A DNA stretch of 64,000 nt from Bradyrhizobium algeriense (GTDB taxonomy: Bacteria > Pseudomonadota > Alphaproteobacteria > Rhizobiales > Xanthobacteraceae), in assembly GCF_003062295.1 (NCBI RefSeq), contig NZ_PYCN01000003.1:496001-560000 (forward strand), read 5' to 3'. The number at the start of each line of letters is the position of its first letter. The stretch's first letter is position 1. The position numbers were made by a program, and so were the translations under genes. The notes beneath the pieces are model-generated. The model did no database searches, was not told the origin of the DNA, and saw only the letters and a list, made by a program, of their open reading frames with translations. This document shows, one piece after another, positions 7,046-15,353 of the stretch.

Positions 7046-9763
7046 CTAGAATTTGTAATTGAGCGATACCGTTGCCGTTCGTCCGGGCGCGGCGAAAAAG
7101 TTGGCGCCAAGGGCCGGAGCGTAAGCTACGTCCGTGAGATTGGTGACCGCGAAGCGCAGCTTCGTGTTCGGATCGAAGGCATAGGATCCGTAGATGTCGT
7201 AAACCCGGTAGCCGGCCATTTCGTAGCCGGTCCGAAGGGAGCCCAGCGCCGGCTCCGTCTTCGATACGTCGGTGACCCGTCCGCCCAACGTCAGCTTTTC
7301 TTCGAACAGGCGCACACCCGCATCAAGCGTGACCCGCAGCTTGGGTTGTTCGAAGATCACGGCGGCGCCCCTGCCGCGGTTGATCGGGATGCTGTTTCCT
7401 GAAGGCGAGGTAAAGCTATCGGCAAATTCGGTATCGATGCGCGTCAGCGTGCCCCCGATGTAAATCATCCGGGCGTCGTAGTTGCCCTCGATCTCAAGAC
7501 CCTTCATTCGCGTCACGCCATCGAGATTCACGTATGAAGTATACTGGTGCTGGGCCGCCGAATTGTAGATGTAGCCGAAACTGATGTAGTCCGTGATCTC
7601 ACGATAGAAGCCGACAGCCTTGAAACGGAAGGTGTCGCGCTCCGAAAATATTCCATTGCGAAGAATGTTGGCGCCGAGCTCATAAGTGTCGCCGCGTTCC
7701 GGCCTGAGATACGGATTCGGCGCATAGCCATTGACGGCGGGCCCGCCGTGCCCACCGTTTAGAAACGACTCCATGATGGTCGGCGGCCGGTAGCTCTTCG
7801 AGTATTTGACGAACGGCTGAAGCCAATCGACGGGCTTCACCGCGATGGTCATTGTCGGCAGCAACGCTCCGCCGGAGTTATCGACCTTGACGTCATGCCT
7901 CTTGTAGTATTCCGGCCCGTATATCGGCTCGGTTCGAGCGGGAATGCCAGGAGTGGGACCGGTGCATCGGAAATTGGGAGGGAACGGCGGTGAAGGCCAG
8001 CAGACCCGCGGCGTAGGCGGCACAGCAGGAATAACAACGTAACCTATGATGTCCTTCGTCTTGTTGCCGTAGATCGTCGTTGTGCCCTCCGCATGGTACC
8101 AGTCGTAACGCAAGCCGCCTGAAACGGTCAGCCAGTCTGTGGGCGTATACTTCGCGTTGCCGAAACCACTGACGATCTCGCGCTTGCCACTCGGTGTGCC
8201 GCCCGAAAGCGTGCTTGAGTAATCGACGCCGTCGTCTGCTACATAGCCACGGGTGAGAGCGGTCTTGCCGTCGTCGCTGAAGGCTTCCATGCCGTAGTTG
8301 AGGGCGAGAGCTCCCAGAAGCGTATCGAAGCGGCTGGTGTTCTCGACGCTGCCGCCGAGTGTCCCCATAACGTAGTTCGACGGTCCCGTCGAAAGGATCG
8401 AGCCTTCCTCGACCTTGTTGTTCCTGATGTTGTTGTAGTAGAGGCGGGCCTTCAGATCGATCAGCTCGTTGTCGGGCTTCCAGTCGAGTGCAGAGGTGAA
8501 GGTGTTATTGACAACGCCTTCCGTCGCCTTCTGCAGGTTGCCTTGGCTCCCTGGGGAGTCGTAGTTTCCGGTGTTGAACCTGGAATCGTTCCGCACCCAG
8601 CCAAGCGTGACCTTGACGTCTTCCGTAACCTGGCCTTCGGCTTTCAGAATGGTGGAGCGAACTTCCTGGCCGGAGAACAGCAACACATCCCCGGCATAGG
8701 TTGCCGCGCTATTGATGGTGCCGTTCTTGCCGATGTCATAGGCGCCGATGTTCTTGTAGCTGATGCCGCCGAGAACGGAAAATCGGTCGGACAGACGCAC
8801 CGCGGCCGCCGTCGACCCGTCGAAATTGAACTGGTTGGTCCCCGTGGTGAGGTTGACCTGACCGCCGTACTGCTTGCCCGGCGCTATCAGGTCCTCAGCC
8901 AGAAGGGTTCGGTAATTGACAGAACCGCCCAGCGCACCGGCGCTGCCGACGCCCGATGTCGTGCTTTTCTCGATGTCGATGGCGCGAATAAAGGCCGTGT
9001 CGATATAAGTGCGCTGCGTGGAGCCATGCGCACTGCGCTGAAAGCTTTGCCGTGCACCATCGATCATGGTGGCGATGCGATCCTGGTCCTGAAGGCCACG
9101 GATATTGACGCTGATGCCCGGGTTCTGCGCTTCCGAGCGGTTGGCATAGACACCGGCGACGTTGTCGAGCAGGTCGCGGGCGTTGCGGGTCGGACTGTTC
9201 TCGATCGCCTCGCGCGAAATCACGCTGACGGCCGCCGGTGCCTCATAGACCCAGTCCGGCGTACCCTGGTAACCGGACCCCGAAATGGCATTCCGGCCGC
9301 CCGATATAACCAGTGGATCGAGCTGGGTTGCGCCGGGGACATACACCTCCGCGGCCGGCGAGGTCGTCGCCCCGATAACAGCTGTACGGTCGGCCGTGAC
9401 GCGAAATGCGATACCCGTGTTTCGCAACATCAGCGCCAGCGCTTGCTCCGGTGTAAAGCTGCCGTTGACAGCATTGGACGTCAGCCCGCGCGACGTTGCG
9501 GCGGACAATGTCACCTGCAATCCGGACTGGCGGCCGAAGGCATTGAGCGCAAGACCCAGTGGCTGCGCCGGAATGTTGAAGTTGCGCGGCGCCGCCGCGT
9601 CACCACCCTGAACTTGAACTATTCCAGAACCGGGCACCGTCTGCGCGAATGCACGCGAGGCACTGTCCGCCGCGACCAGCGCCGCAACAAGGCACGCAAT
9701 GTGTGCGACGTTCGCAATCTTTTCGTTGATTTCATTGAAAATAGTCTTCTTCGAAACGCACAT
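7046..9763 (-). CDS. hasR: TonB-dependent heme/hemophore receptor with STN signalling domain (HasR-like)
   Basis: An outer-membrane receptor of about 905 residues expected to take heme from the hemophores into the periplasm using TonB energy. It has a signal peptide ending near SRAFAQ, then an STN signalling domain (FNIPAQPLGLALNAFGRQSG and a following AQPLG-type fold). A plug domain (NARDLLDNVAGVYANRSEAQ) and a long beta-barrel ending in the terminal aromatic YKF complete it. The STN domain implies cell-surface signalling through the FecR/FecI pair directly upstream. The ATG at 9761-9763 was taken; an alternative in-frame start lies 33 nt upstream at 9796. HasR identity comes from the adjacent hemophores and exporter; the family alone would also allow a siderophore receptor. 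Confidence 0.88.
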   Translation of the reverse strand: MCVSKKTIFNEINEKIANVAHIACLVAALVAADSASRAFAQTVPGSGIVQVQGGDAAAPRNFNIPAQPLGLALNAFGRQSGLQVTLSAATSRGLTSNAVNGSFTPEQALALMLRNTGIAFRVTADRTAVIGATTSPAAEVYVPGATQLDPLVISGGRNAISGSGYQGTPDWVYEAPAAVSVISREAIENSPTRNARDLLDNVAGVYANRSEAQNPGISVNIRGLQDQDRIATMIDGARQSFQRSAHGSTQRTYIDTAFIRAIDIEKSTTSGVGSAGALGGSVNYRTLLAEDLIAPGKQYGGQVNLTTGTNQFNFDGSTAAAVRLSDRFSVLGGISYKNIGAYDIGKNGTINSAATYAGDVLLFSGQEVRSTILKAEGQVTEDVKVTLGWVRNDSRFNTGNYDSPGSQGNLQKATEGVVNNTFTSALDWKPDNELIDLKARLYYNNIRNNKVEEGSILSTGPSNYVMGTLGGSVENTSRFDTLLGALALNYGMEAFSDDGKTALTRGYVADDGVDYSSTLSGGTPSGKREIVSGFGNAKYTPTDWLTVSGGLRYDWYHAEGTTTIYGNKTKDIIGYVVIPAVPPTPRVCWPSPPFPPNFRCTGPTPGIPARTEPIYGPEYYKRHDVKVDNSGGALLPTMTIAVKPVDWLQPFVKYSKSYRPPTIMESFLNGGHGGPAVNGYAPNPYLRPERGDTYELGANILRNGIFSERDTFRFKAVGFYREITDYISFGYIYNSAAQHQYTSYVNLDGVTRMKGLEIEGNYDARMIYIGGTLTRIDTEFADSFTSPSGNSIPINRGRGAAVIFEQPKLRVTLDAGVRLFEEKLTLGGRVTDVSKTEPALGSLRTGYEMAGYRVYDIYGSYAFDPNTKLRFAVTNLTDVAYAPALGANFFAAPGRTATVSLNYKF

Positions 9764-9901
9764 TACAGCCCCGTACTCCAGTCTGCCGCCGCGCATTTTC
9801 TTTTCGAATGCGCTTCCCGACTAAAGACGATCGGCTCGATACTTTTTTTCAGGATTGTCGCGCATCCGGCGCGAGAAACGGCTTCGCAGTTTAGATTCGA
9901 C

Positions 9902-10933
9902 TTAAAGTCGCGAAACGATGCGAGCGAAGCGGGAGACTTCGTGAACCTTGCCGCCATGCGGTTGCACCAGCGCACGCAGCGCACGGTCGGGGTCGCGCAG
10001 ATCATACAGGCCGGTGACCGTCTGCTGCGCCAGCGTGACGTCGGGAACGGCGATCCATGCAGCGTGATAGCGCTGTATCTGTTCGACGACGGCGCCGATC
10101 GTTGCATCGTTGACGAACAATCTCCCCTCGCGCCAGGCGCCAATGTCCTCTGGCGCGATATCGCTCTTCGTCATTGCACCCGACTTGCGATCGACGACCA
10201 GCATCTGGCCCGGAGCCAGCCTGGCGAGGGGCGTGTGCTGGGCCGCGTCGAAGGAGACACCGACTGCGCCCCGCGCGAGCTCCACATGCGTTGCCGACGA
10301 TGAAAGACGGACATCAAACGCCGTGCCCGTCACCTCGACCTTCACGCCGCTCGCATCGACGACGAACGGCCGCCCCGGATTGCGGATCACATCAAAGAAC
10401 GCCTCCCCCGCGAGCAAACGGACCTGCCGCCGGCTTGCCGAAAAGTCCGTCTTGATGGCGCTGTCAGCGGCGAGATAGACGGTCGTTCCATCTTCGAGCG
10501 TTACCAGCCGGCTTTGTGCGGTCGTGGTGAGATAATCCGCTTCCAGCCGCAAGAGAAGCGAAGGGACGGCAACGACAAGCAGACAGGCAGCGAGACCAAT
10601 GGCTGAAGTAGTCGCCGCCCACCGCCATCGCCGCCGCGCCGCACGCGAATGACCTCCAGGCTGGACGCGGGGTCCTTTGCCGACGCCAGTTGACGGTGTC
10701 TGCAGCGACTGTGGCCGCCAGACATGCTCGTACACTGGCTTACCCTCGCCCAGCAGATGCCAGCTTTCCCGAACCCGGTGCCACGCAGCGCGGTGCTCGC
10801 TGGAGCGCGAAAGCCAGGCGCTGAAGTCATCCTGCACGCGCGGGTCGCCTGCCGCTTCCCGAAGATGCAACAGCCAGCGCGCCGCTTCGTCCAGCAGGGC
10901 TTCGGGCTTGCCTCCATTCCTGTTCAGCGACAT
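9902..10933 (-). CDS. FecR-family anti-sigma factor (HasS-like)
   Basis: A 343-residue inner-membrane regulator. The N-terminal DUF4880-type cytoplasmic region (EALLDEAARWLLHLREAAGD) probably holds the sigma factor. An Arg-rich stop and one membrane segment (about 108-130) follow. The periplasmic FecR domain (DGTTVYLAADSAIKTDF and GEAFFDVIRNPGRPFVVDA) probably contacts the STN domain of the receptor. It lies between the sigma factor gene (107 bp gap) and the receptor gene, the classic FecI-FecR-receptor order. A GAGGATC site lies upstream of the ATG. Confidence 0.93.
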   Translation of the reverse strand: MSLNRNGGKPEALLDEAARWLLHLREAAGDPRVQDDFSAWLSRSSEHRAAWHRVRESWHLLGEGKPVYEHVWRPQSLQTPSTGVGKGPRVQPGGHSRAARRRWRWAATTSAIGLAACLLVVAVPSLLLRLEADYLTTTAQSRLVTLEDGTTVYLAADSAIKTDFSASRRQVRLLAGEAFFDVIRNPGRPFVVDASGVKVEVTGTAFDVRLSSSATHVELARGAVGVSFDAAQHTPLARLAPGQMLVVDRKSGAMTKSDIAPEDIGAWREGRLFVNDATIGAVVEQIQRYHAAWIAVPDVTLAQQTVTGLYDLRDPDRALRALVQPHGGKVHEVSRFARIVSRL

Positions 10934-11040
10934 CCCGTGATCCTCGTCCCGAGCCCCATCCCCAGAGCACGCGATTCATGTCTCGCCTGCTTTGAATAGA
11001 CGAATAGGTCGGAATTTTTTTTCACACCGGGAGAATTATG

Positions 11041-11553
11041 TCACGTTTGCTCGCGACCGGTCCGCTTTGCGATGTCCACCAGAGCCGTTTGGATCATCCG
11101 GTGCACCGTTGCGACCGAGAGTCCAAGATGCACCGCAATGTCCTGCAGCTTGTGCCCTCCAAAGCGGTGCATTTCGACCGCGATCCTGGTCTCTGTCGGC
11201 ATTTCAGCGAGCATCGCAGCGATCTGGCGGATGTCGTCGCGCAACAACGCGCTCTGTTCCGGCGAAGCCTCGGGGCGCGGCACCGCCCAATAGGACGTTT
11301 CGTCGAGTGGATCCCGGCTTTCGAGTTTTTTGCGTCGCAGGAGATCGAGCGAGAGATTGCGGACGATGCGGTAGAGATAGGCTGCGGGCTGCTCGGGCGC
11401 GTCGGCTGCCGGCCGAGGCGGCACGAATTTCAGGAATGCTTCCTGCACGATGTCCTCGGCGGTCTCGCGCGAGCCGAGAATTGGTGTCGCATATTCGATG
11501 AGAGCTGCACGATGTGCGAGAAAAATTACGCTTCGGGCGTCGTTCCCCTTCAC
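11041..11553 (-). CDS. ECF sigma factor, FecI type (HasI-like)
   Basis: A 170-residue sigma factor. Region 2 covers about residues 10-75 (GSRETAEDIVQEAFLKF, then YLYRIVRNLSLDLLRRKKLE). Region 4 covers about 105-165 (EMPTETRIAVEMHRFGGHKL, then the helix-turn-helix around LGLSVATVHRMIQTALVDIA). It probably directs transcription of the downstream receptor operon when the receptor signals through the FecR protein. Confidence 0.93.
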   Translation of the reverse strand: MKGNDARSVIFLAHRAALIEYATPILGSRETAEDIVQEAFLKFVPPRPAADAPEQPAAYLYRIVRNLSLDLLRRKKLESRDPLDETSYWAVPRPEASPEQSALLRDDIRQIAAMLAEMPTETRIAVEMHRFGGHKLQDIAVHLGLSVATVHRMIQTALVDIAKRTGREQT

Positions 11554-11878
11554 GTCAAGCGCTCCACCGGACGACTGGCGCGGGCCGATCGCAGGATTAC
11601 GAAAAGGTCGCGCAAATCACATTCCCCACTTGCGAATTTCGTCGCACGCGCGGTCGTCACAATAAATGCTGGTCCCTCTCATCCCTGCCCGGACGTCAAA
11701 GCCTGGACTATTCGACAGGCAGCTACCGCGAGGCCCCAACCCGCTTTCTCTCTAATAGTGCCTCAGGCGTTTCACAACTGCGGATGTTTAGATAGGCTCC
11801 AAGCAGCGCAGGCCGTTTCATGCGTTGCTTCCCGGAAATCCTGAGATCGATCTGTTGATTTTACGCCATCGTCCCGCT
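11554..11878. other. Intergenic region upstream of the sigma factor gene
   Basis: About 325 bp between the tonB stop and the fecI-type start. It must hold the iron- or heme-responsive promoter of the sigma factor if transcription does not come from tonB. I could not find a convincing Fur or Irr box by eye. Confidence 0.35.
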
Positions 11879-12757
11879 TCACGGGTCGTATCGGATGGGA
11901 ACGGTGATCGTGAGGGCACTTTCTGCGACATCCGGCGGGGGAGCCGGCACTGGACTGGCGCGACCGGGCGTCGAAACAGCCTTCGCGTCCAGCACCGGAT
12001 TTCCGGAGCTTCGGACGAGACGCGAACTCACCACGCCGCCCGAACGATTGATAATGAAAGCCACCACGGCCGTGCCCAATGCCCCATTCGAGCTTCCACC
12101 TTTGTACCGATTGAGGTGAGCGTTGACGCTGCTCCGCCATGTGGCGGGTGATGTCGAGGGATTAAAGGCCGAACTCGACGACGGCGCGGCCGCCCGATCC
12201 GCGCGGGGATTTGACGTGGCCAGCGGGGCCGTGGTGCGATCCACTGTCCGATCTTCCGGCTTCTTGCGCTCTGCCTTCTTTTTTGGCGGTGGCTTCGTGG
12301 CGGCCTTTGGCTCCGGCGGTGGCGGCGTCAAGGTGACTTCCGCGTTCGCCACTTCCGGCAGCTTCGGCGTCTCGATTTCCGGCGGCGGCGTCTGCGGCAA
12401 GGGAACGTCCTCAACGGGCTTCTTCGCCTCCGCGACGACCGGCTCGGGCTTCTCCTCCGGCCGTTCAACAGGCTTGTCGTTCTTCTCCTCCATCGGGGAA
12501 AGCTGCGCTTCGGTCATCCGTTCATCGGGTGGCAGCTGATCCGGCGGCGCTTCGGGCGCAACGGCCAGCGGCGCCAACTCCATCATCACAGCGGCTGGCG
12601 GCTCACCCGCAGCGGTGGCTTCTTCGCGGTTGAGCGCCAGCCATATCCCGCCCGCATGCAGCCCTGCGACTGCGGCACCCGCCAGCGTCCATCGCAGCAC
12701 GGAACGCAACGCGACGCCGTCCGGCCGCGCGTCGGGATCACGCCAGCCAAATCTCAT
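11879..12757 (-). CDS. tonB: TonB-family energy transducer
   Basis: A 292-residue TonB/HasB-type protein. One N-terminal membrane anchor (about 22-44) is followed by a long Pro/Glu/Lys-rich periplasmic spacer (about 60-190). The C-terminal domain has the motif WRSSVNAHLNRYK (about 210), then VVAFIINRSGGVVSSRLVRS and a PVRYDP-like end. It transmits proton-motive force from ExbB/ExbD to the heme receptor. Its start overlaps the exbD stop by 4 nt, so the genes are translationally coupled. Confidence 0.92.
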   Translation of the reverse strand: MRFGWRDPDARPDGVALRSVLRWTLAGAAVAGLHAGGIWLALNREEATAAGEPPAAVMMELAPLAVAPEAPPDQLPPDERMTEAQLSPMEEKNDKPVERPEEKPEPVVAEAKKPVEDVPLPQTPPPEIETPKLPEVANAEVTLTPPPPEPKAATKPPPKKKAERKKPEDRTVDRTTAPLATSNPRADRAAAPSSSSAFNPSTSPATWRSSVNAHLNRYKGGSSNGALGTAVVAFIINRSGGVVSSRLVRSSGNPVLDAKAVSTPGRASPVPAPPPDVAESALTITVPIRYDP

Positions 12758-13251
12758 GGCTGCGTCGCCGGCCCGGCCTGTTGCGCCGCCGATGATGCGC
12801 CGGGTAACTGTCCGCCGATTGCGCTGCCCTGCCCGGTATCTTCCAGCCCGACCAGCGCGACCTTGAGATAACCCGCGCCGCGCAGCAGATTCATCACGCC
12901 CATCAAATCGCGATAGGCGACCACGCCGTCAGCGCGCAGGAATATCCGCTGCTGGCGATCGCTGCTCGTCTGCCTGTCGAGCGTTGCCTGCAGCGCTCCA
13001 CGCGGCACATCATCGTTGCCGAGCGCAAGCGTGAGGTCCGGTTTGACGCTGAGAAAGATCGGCTTGTCCGGCCGTGCGTGCGTCGGCGCGCTGGAAACCG
13101 GTAAATCCACCGCGACATCGACGGTCGACAAGGGAGCCGCCACCATGAAGATGATGAGAAGGACGAGCATGACGTCGATAAAGGGCGTGACGTTGATCTC
13201 GGAGAGTTCGGCGAGGTCGCCGTCCTGCGGGTCCCTGAGCGAGACTGCCAT
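12754..13251 (-). CDS. exbD: ExbD biopolymer transport protein
   Basis: 165 residues. The N-terminal EINVTPFIDVMLVLLIIFMV stretch is the ExbD/TolR membrane helix with the conserved proton-carrying Asp. A periplasmic domain follows (SVKPDLTLALGND, then IFLRADGVVAYRDLM). It lies 6 bp after exbB and overlaps tonB by 4 nt, giving a complete energising complex for the heme receptor. Confidence 0.95.
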   Translation of the reverse strand: MAVSLRDPQDGDLAELSEINVTPFIDVMLVLLIIFMVAAPLSTVDVAVDLPVSSAPTHARPDKPIFLSVKPDLTLALGNDDVPRGALQATLDRQTSSDRQQRIFLRADGVVAYRDLMGVMNLLRGAGYLKVALVGLEDTGQGSAIGGQLPGASSAAQQAGPATQP

Positions 13252-13257
13252 GATCGC

Positions 13258-14355
13258 TCACTCCGCCGCCGATGCGACAGTGCTCATACTCGGAACGATA
13301 CGGATGGCTCTTGCGGGCGCAACGCCTTTCTCCTGCCATTCCAGATCGCGCGACATGTGCTGCAGGACTTCACCCGAAGCGTCCGACAGCAATGCGCGGT
13401 AACCGGTTATGGCGCGGGCAAATACGTTGTAGATGATGACAGCCGGAATAGCCGCGACAAGGCCGATCGCGGTGGCGAGCAGTGCTTCGGCGATGCCGGG
13501 CGCAACGACGGCGAGGTTCGTCGTCTTCGATTGCGAGATGCCAATGAACGAATTCATGATACCCCACACGGTGCCGAACAGGCCGACGAACGGCGCCGTC
13601 GCGCCGATCGTCGCGAGAAGCCCGGTGCCCCGCGCCATGTCGCGGCCCGCTTTCGCTTCGATGCGGGACAACGCGATCGCGAGACGTTCCTTGATCCCCT
13701 CGGCGGACAAGTCGGTCGAGCGCTGCAATTCCGCAAGTGCAGCGTTGACAAGATCAGCGACGCGGCCATTCCTCGTCCACGCGGCATTGATCTGCCGTGA
13801 CGCGTCCGCAAGGCTTTCGGCGTCATTCAGCTTGCGCGTGGCGCTACGTGCGTTGCGCTTGGCGCCTGTGAGTTCGATGCCCTTGGCCAGCCACACCGTC
13901 CAGGTCAATAACGACGCGAAGGCAAGGCCTACCATAACCGCCTTCACGACCATGTCCGCCTGCATGAACATGCTCCACGGCGACAGATCGTGCGGAAGCG
14001 TCGCGGGGCCGGCTGCCTGAGCGGCGGCTGGCGCACTCGGAGATACCGGCGCGGCGGCCGAGGGTTCGGCCAGTGCCGGCGGCGCTTGCGGCATCGGCGC
14101 CGCGGATACCGAAGCGTCAGCGCCTACAGATGCAGTTGATGATGACGGTGCCGCTGGCCGCTCCGCGCCGGGCGCGGAAGATGCAGCAGAGGACGGCAGC
14201 GGCGGTGCGGGTTGCGCCTGAGCCGATGGCTCCGCCTGCTGGGCCACTACCGGGCCGGCAACACCAGCCGACACGACAAGCGCCGTCAACACGATCCACG
14301 CAACCCGGCGTCCTGCCACCAGGGCTCCGGCCAGTTTCGTCATCACACACGTCAT
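13258..14355 (-). CDS. exbB: ExbB proton channel protein with extended Ala/Pro-rich N-terminus
   Basis: 365 residues. A signal-like hydrophobic start (to about residue 38) precedes a Pro/Ala/Ser-rich periplasmic extension (about 40-120), common in alphaproteobacterial ExbB. Three membrane segments carry the MotA/TolQ/ExbB domain: around MVVKAVMVGLAFASLLTWTV, GLLATIGATAPFVGLFGTVW and AEALLATAIGLVAAIPAVII. An alternative start lies at 14343. It is the first gene of exbB-exbD-tonB. Confidence 0.95.
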   Translation of the reverse strand: MTCVMTKLAGALVAGRRVAWIVLTALVVSAGVAGPVVAQQAEPSAQAQPAPPLPSSAASSAPGAERPAAPSSSTASVGADASVSAAPMPQAPPALAEPSAAAPVSPSAPAAAQAAGPATLPHDLSPWSMFMQADMVVKAVMVGLAFASLLTWTVWLAKGIELTGAKRNARSATRKLNDAESLADASRQINAAWTRNGRVADLVNAALAELQRSTDLSAEGIKERLAIALSRIEAKAGRDMARGTGLLATIGATAPFVGLFGTVWGIMNSFIGISQSKTTNLAVVAPGIAEALLATAIGLVAAIPAVIIYNVFARAITGYRALLSDASGEVLQHMSRDLEWQEKGVAPARAIRIVPSMSTVASAAE

Positions 14356-14762
14356 CGTTTCAATCTTTCATCTTCGTTCGCCAGCCCACGTCATGAGGCG
14401 CCCAAGCGCCTCGCGCCGTACTTGGCTTGCTGTCGTATGAACGATCCCGTCAAACCAGCGGTGGCCCTACAGCGCCTCCAAGTTAAGACGTTTGACGACG
14501 ATGTTTTTCCCACCGGGAGCCGCACTATTTTTGAACGGCGGCCATATGATCGCGGGGCACTTGCGCCTGTTCTACGTGCCATGACTGCACTTATGCTTCT
14601 GCAGCAGGCGAAATTAGAAACACTCAAAATCGGCCGAGCGAATGATCGCATGAGATTGCGATCTGGCTTCAGAAATGCGCTTATGCGGCGGGATCAACCT
14701 GGACGGCGGCGCCGAACCCAACCGCTATGCGCGAGGTCGGCGGGGATCGCGCACGTCATGGC
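14356..14762. other. Intergenic region upstream of exbB
   Basis: Roughly 400 bp with no convincing gene. It is relatively AT-rich around 14600-14640 and is the likely promoter region of exbB-exbD-tonB. I could not assign a regulator site. Confidence 0.35.
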
Positions 14763-15068
14763 TCATGCACGTCCGACAGCCTGCATAACACGCAAGTCGA
14801 CAGACGGGACAGCTTGTATTGTCGCTGCCAGCGCTGCCTGCAGAGCCTCGACATCCGCACGCAGATTCGGCTGCCAGCCGCAGGGACAACCGCCTTCGGA
14901 ACGATGCTGATCGGCGACTTCCCTGTAGACGGCTCCGAGAGCCGACGCGGCGAGACCCATCACCGTCATGGGCGGAAGCTGGGTGGTACGAAGGACATCG
15001 CAGAAAGCTGTCATGATGGACCGATGCATCTCTGCGCCGGCAGATTCACTGTCAGTATCTGGCTGCAT
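14763..15068 (-). CDS. Hypothetical protein with a CPCGW motif at the head of the heme island
   Basis: A 101-residue protein of unknown function. The ATG at 15066-15068 has an AGAGGA site upstream; a longer frame extends to 15191 without a better site. The middle (TAFCDVLRTTQLPPMTVMGL) looks helical. GGCPCGWQPN carries a Cys-x-Cys pair that could bind metal or heme. A second helical region (DVEALQAALAATIQAV) closes the protein. It lies upstream of exbB on the same strand, so a role in iron or heme handling is suggested by position only. Confidence 0.6.
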   Translation of the reverse strand: MQPDTDSESAGAEMHRSIMTAFCDVLRTTQLPPMTVMGLAASALGAVYREVADQHRSEGGCPCGWQPNLRADVEALQAALAATIQAVPSVDLRVMQAVGRA

Positions 15069-15353
15069 GACTGCTCGCGTCCTCTTTCCTGTTCGCGCCT
15101 GGCGGGCGGCCGCAGAGGCCACAATGCGCTCACTCTGCGCGATCGCCCGTCGACGCCAAGGACCGATACGCCCTGACGTAATTGCCATCAAGCTGTCGGC
15201 TGCGTTTAGTAATTTGAATGCCTCGAAACTGTCCGAACGACGGGCGCCTCGCCGTTACAGGACTTTCCACGCGATTGAGTACCTCTTCGGCGACGCTTCC
15301 GGGGGTCAGCGCCCACCCTTGACGTCAGCGCAAACAGGCCGATCGGCCGGCAA

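Noticed and set aside
8543-10303. A 586-codon rightward frame antisense to the receptor and FecR genes
   Set aside because: Spans two well-supported leftward genes and has no ribosome site or recognisable domain.
14600-14640. An Irr/ICE-type box upstream of exbB
   Set aside because: AAATTAGAAACACTC resembles half of the motif only; no symmetric second half is present.
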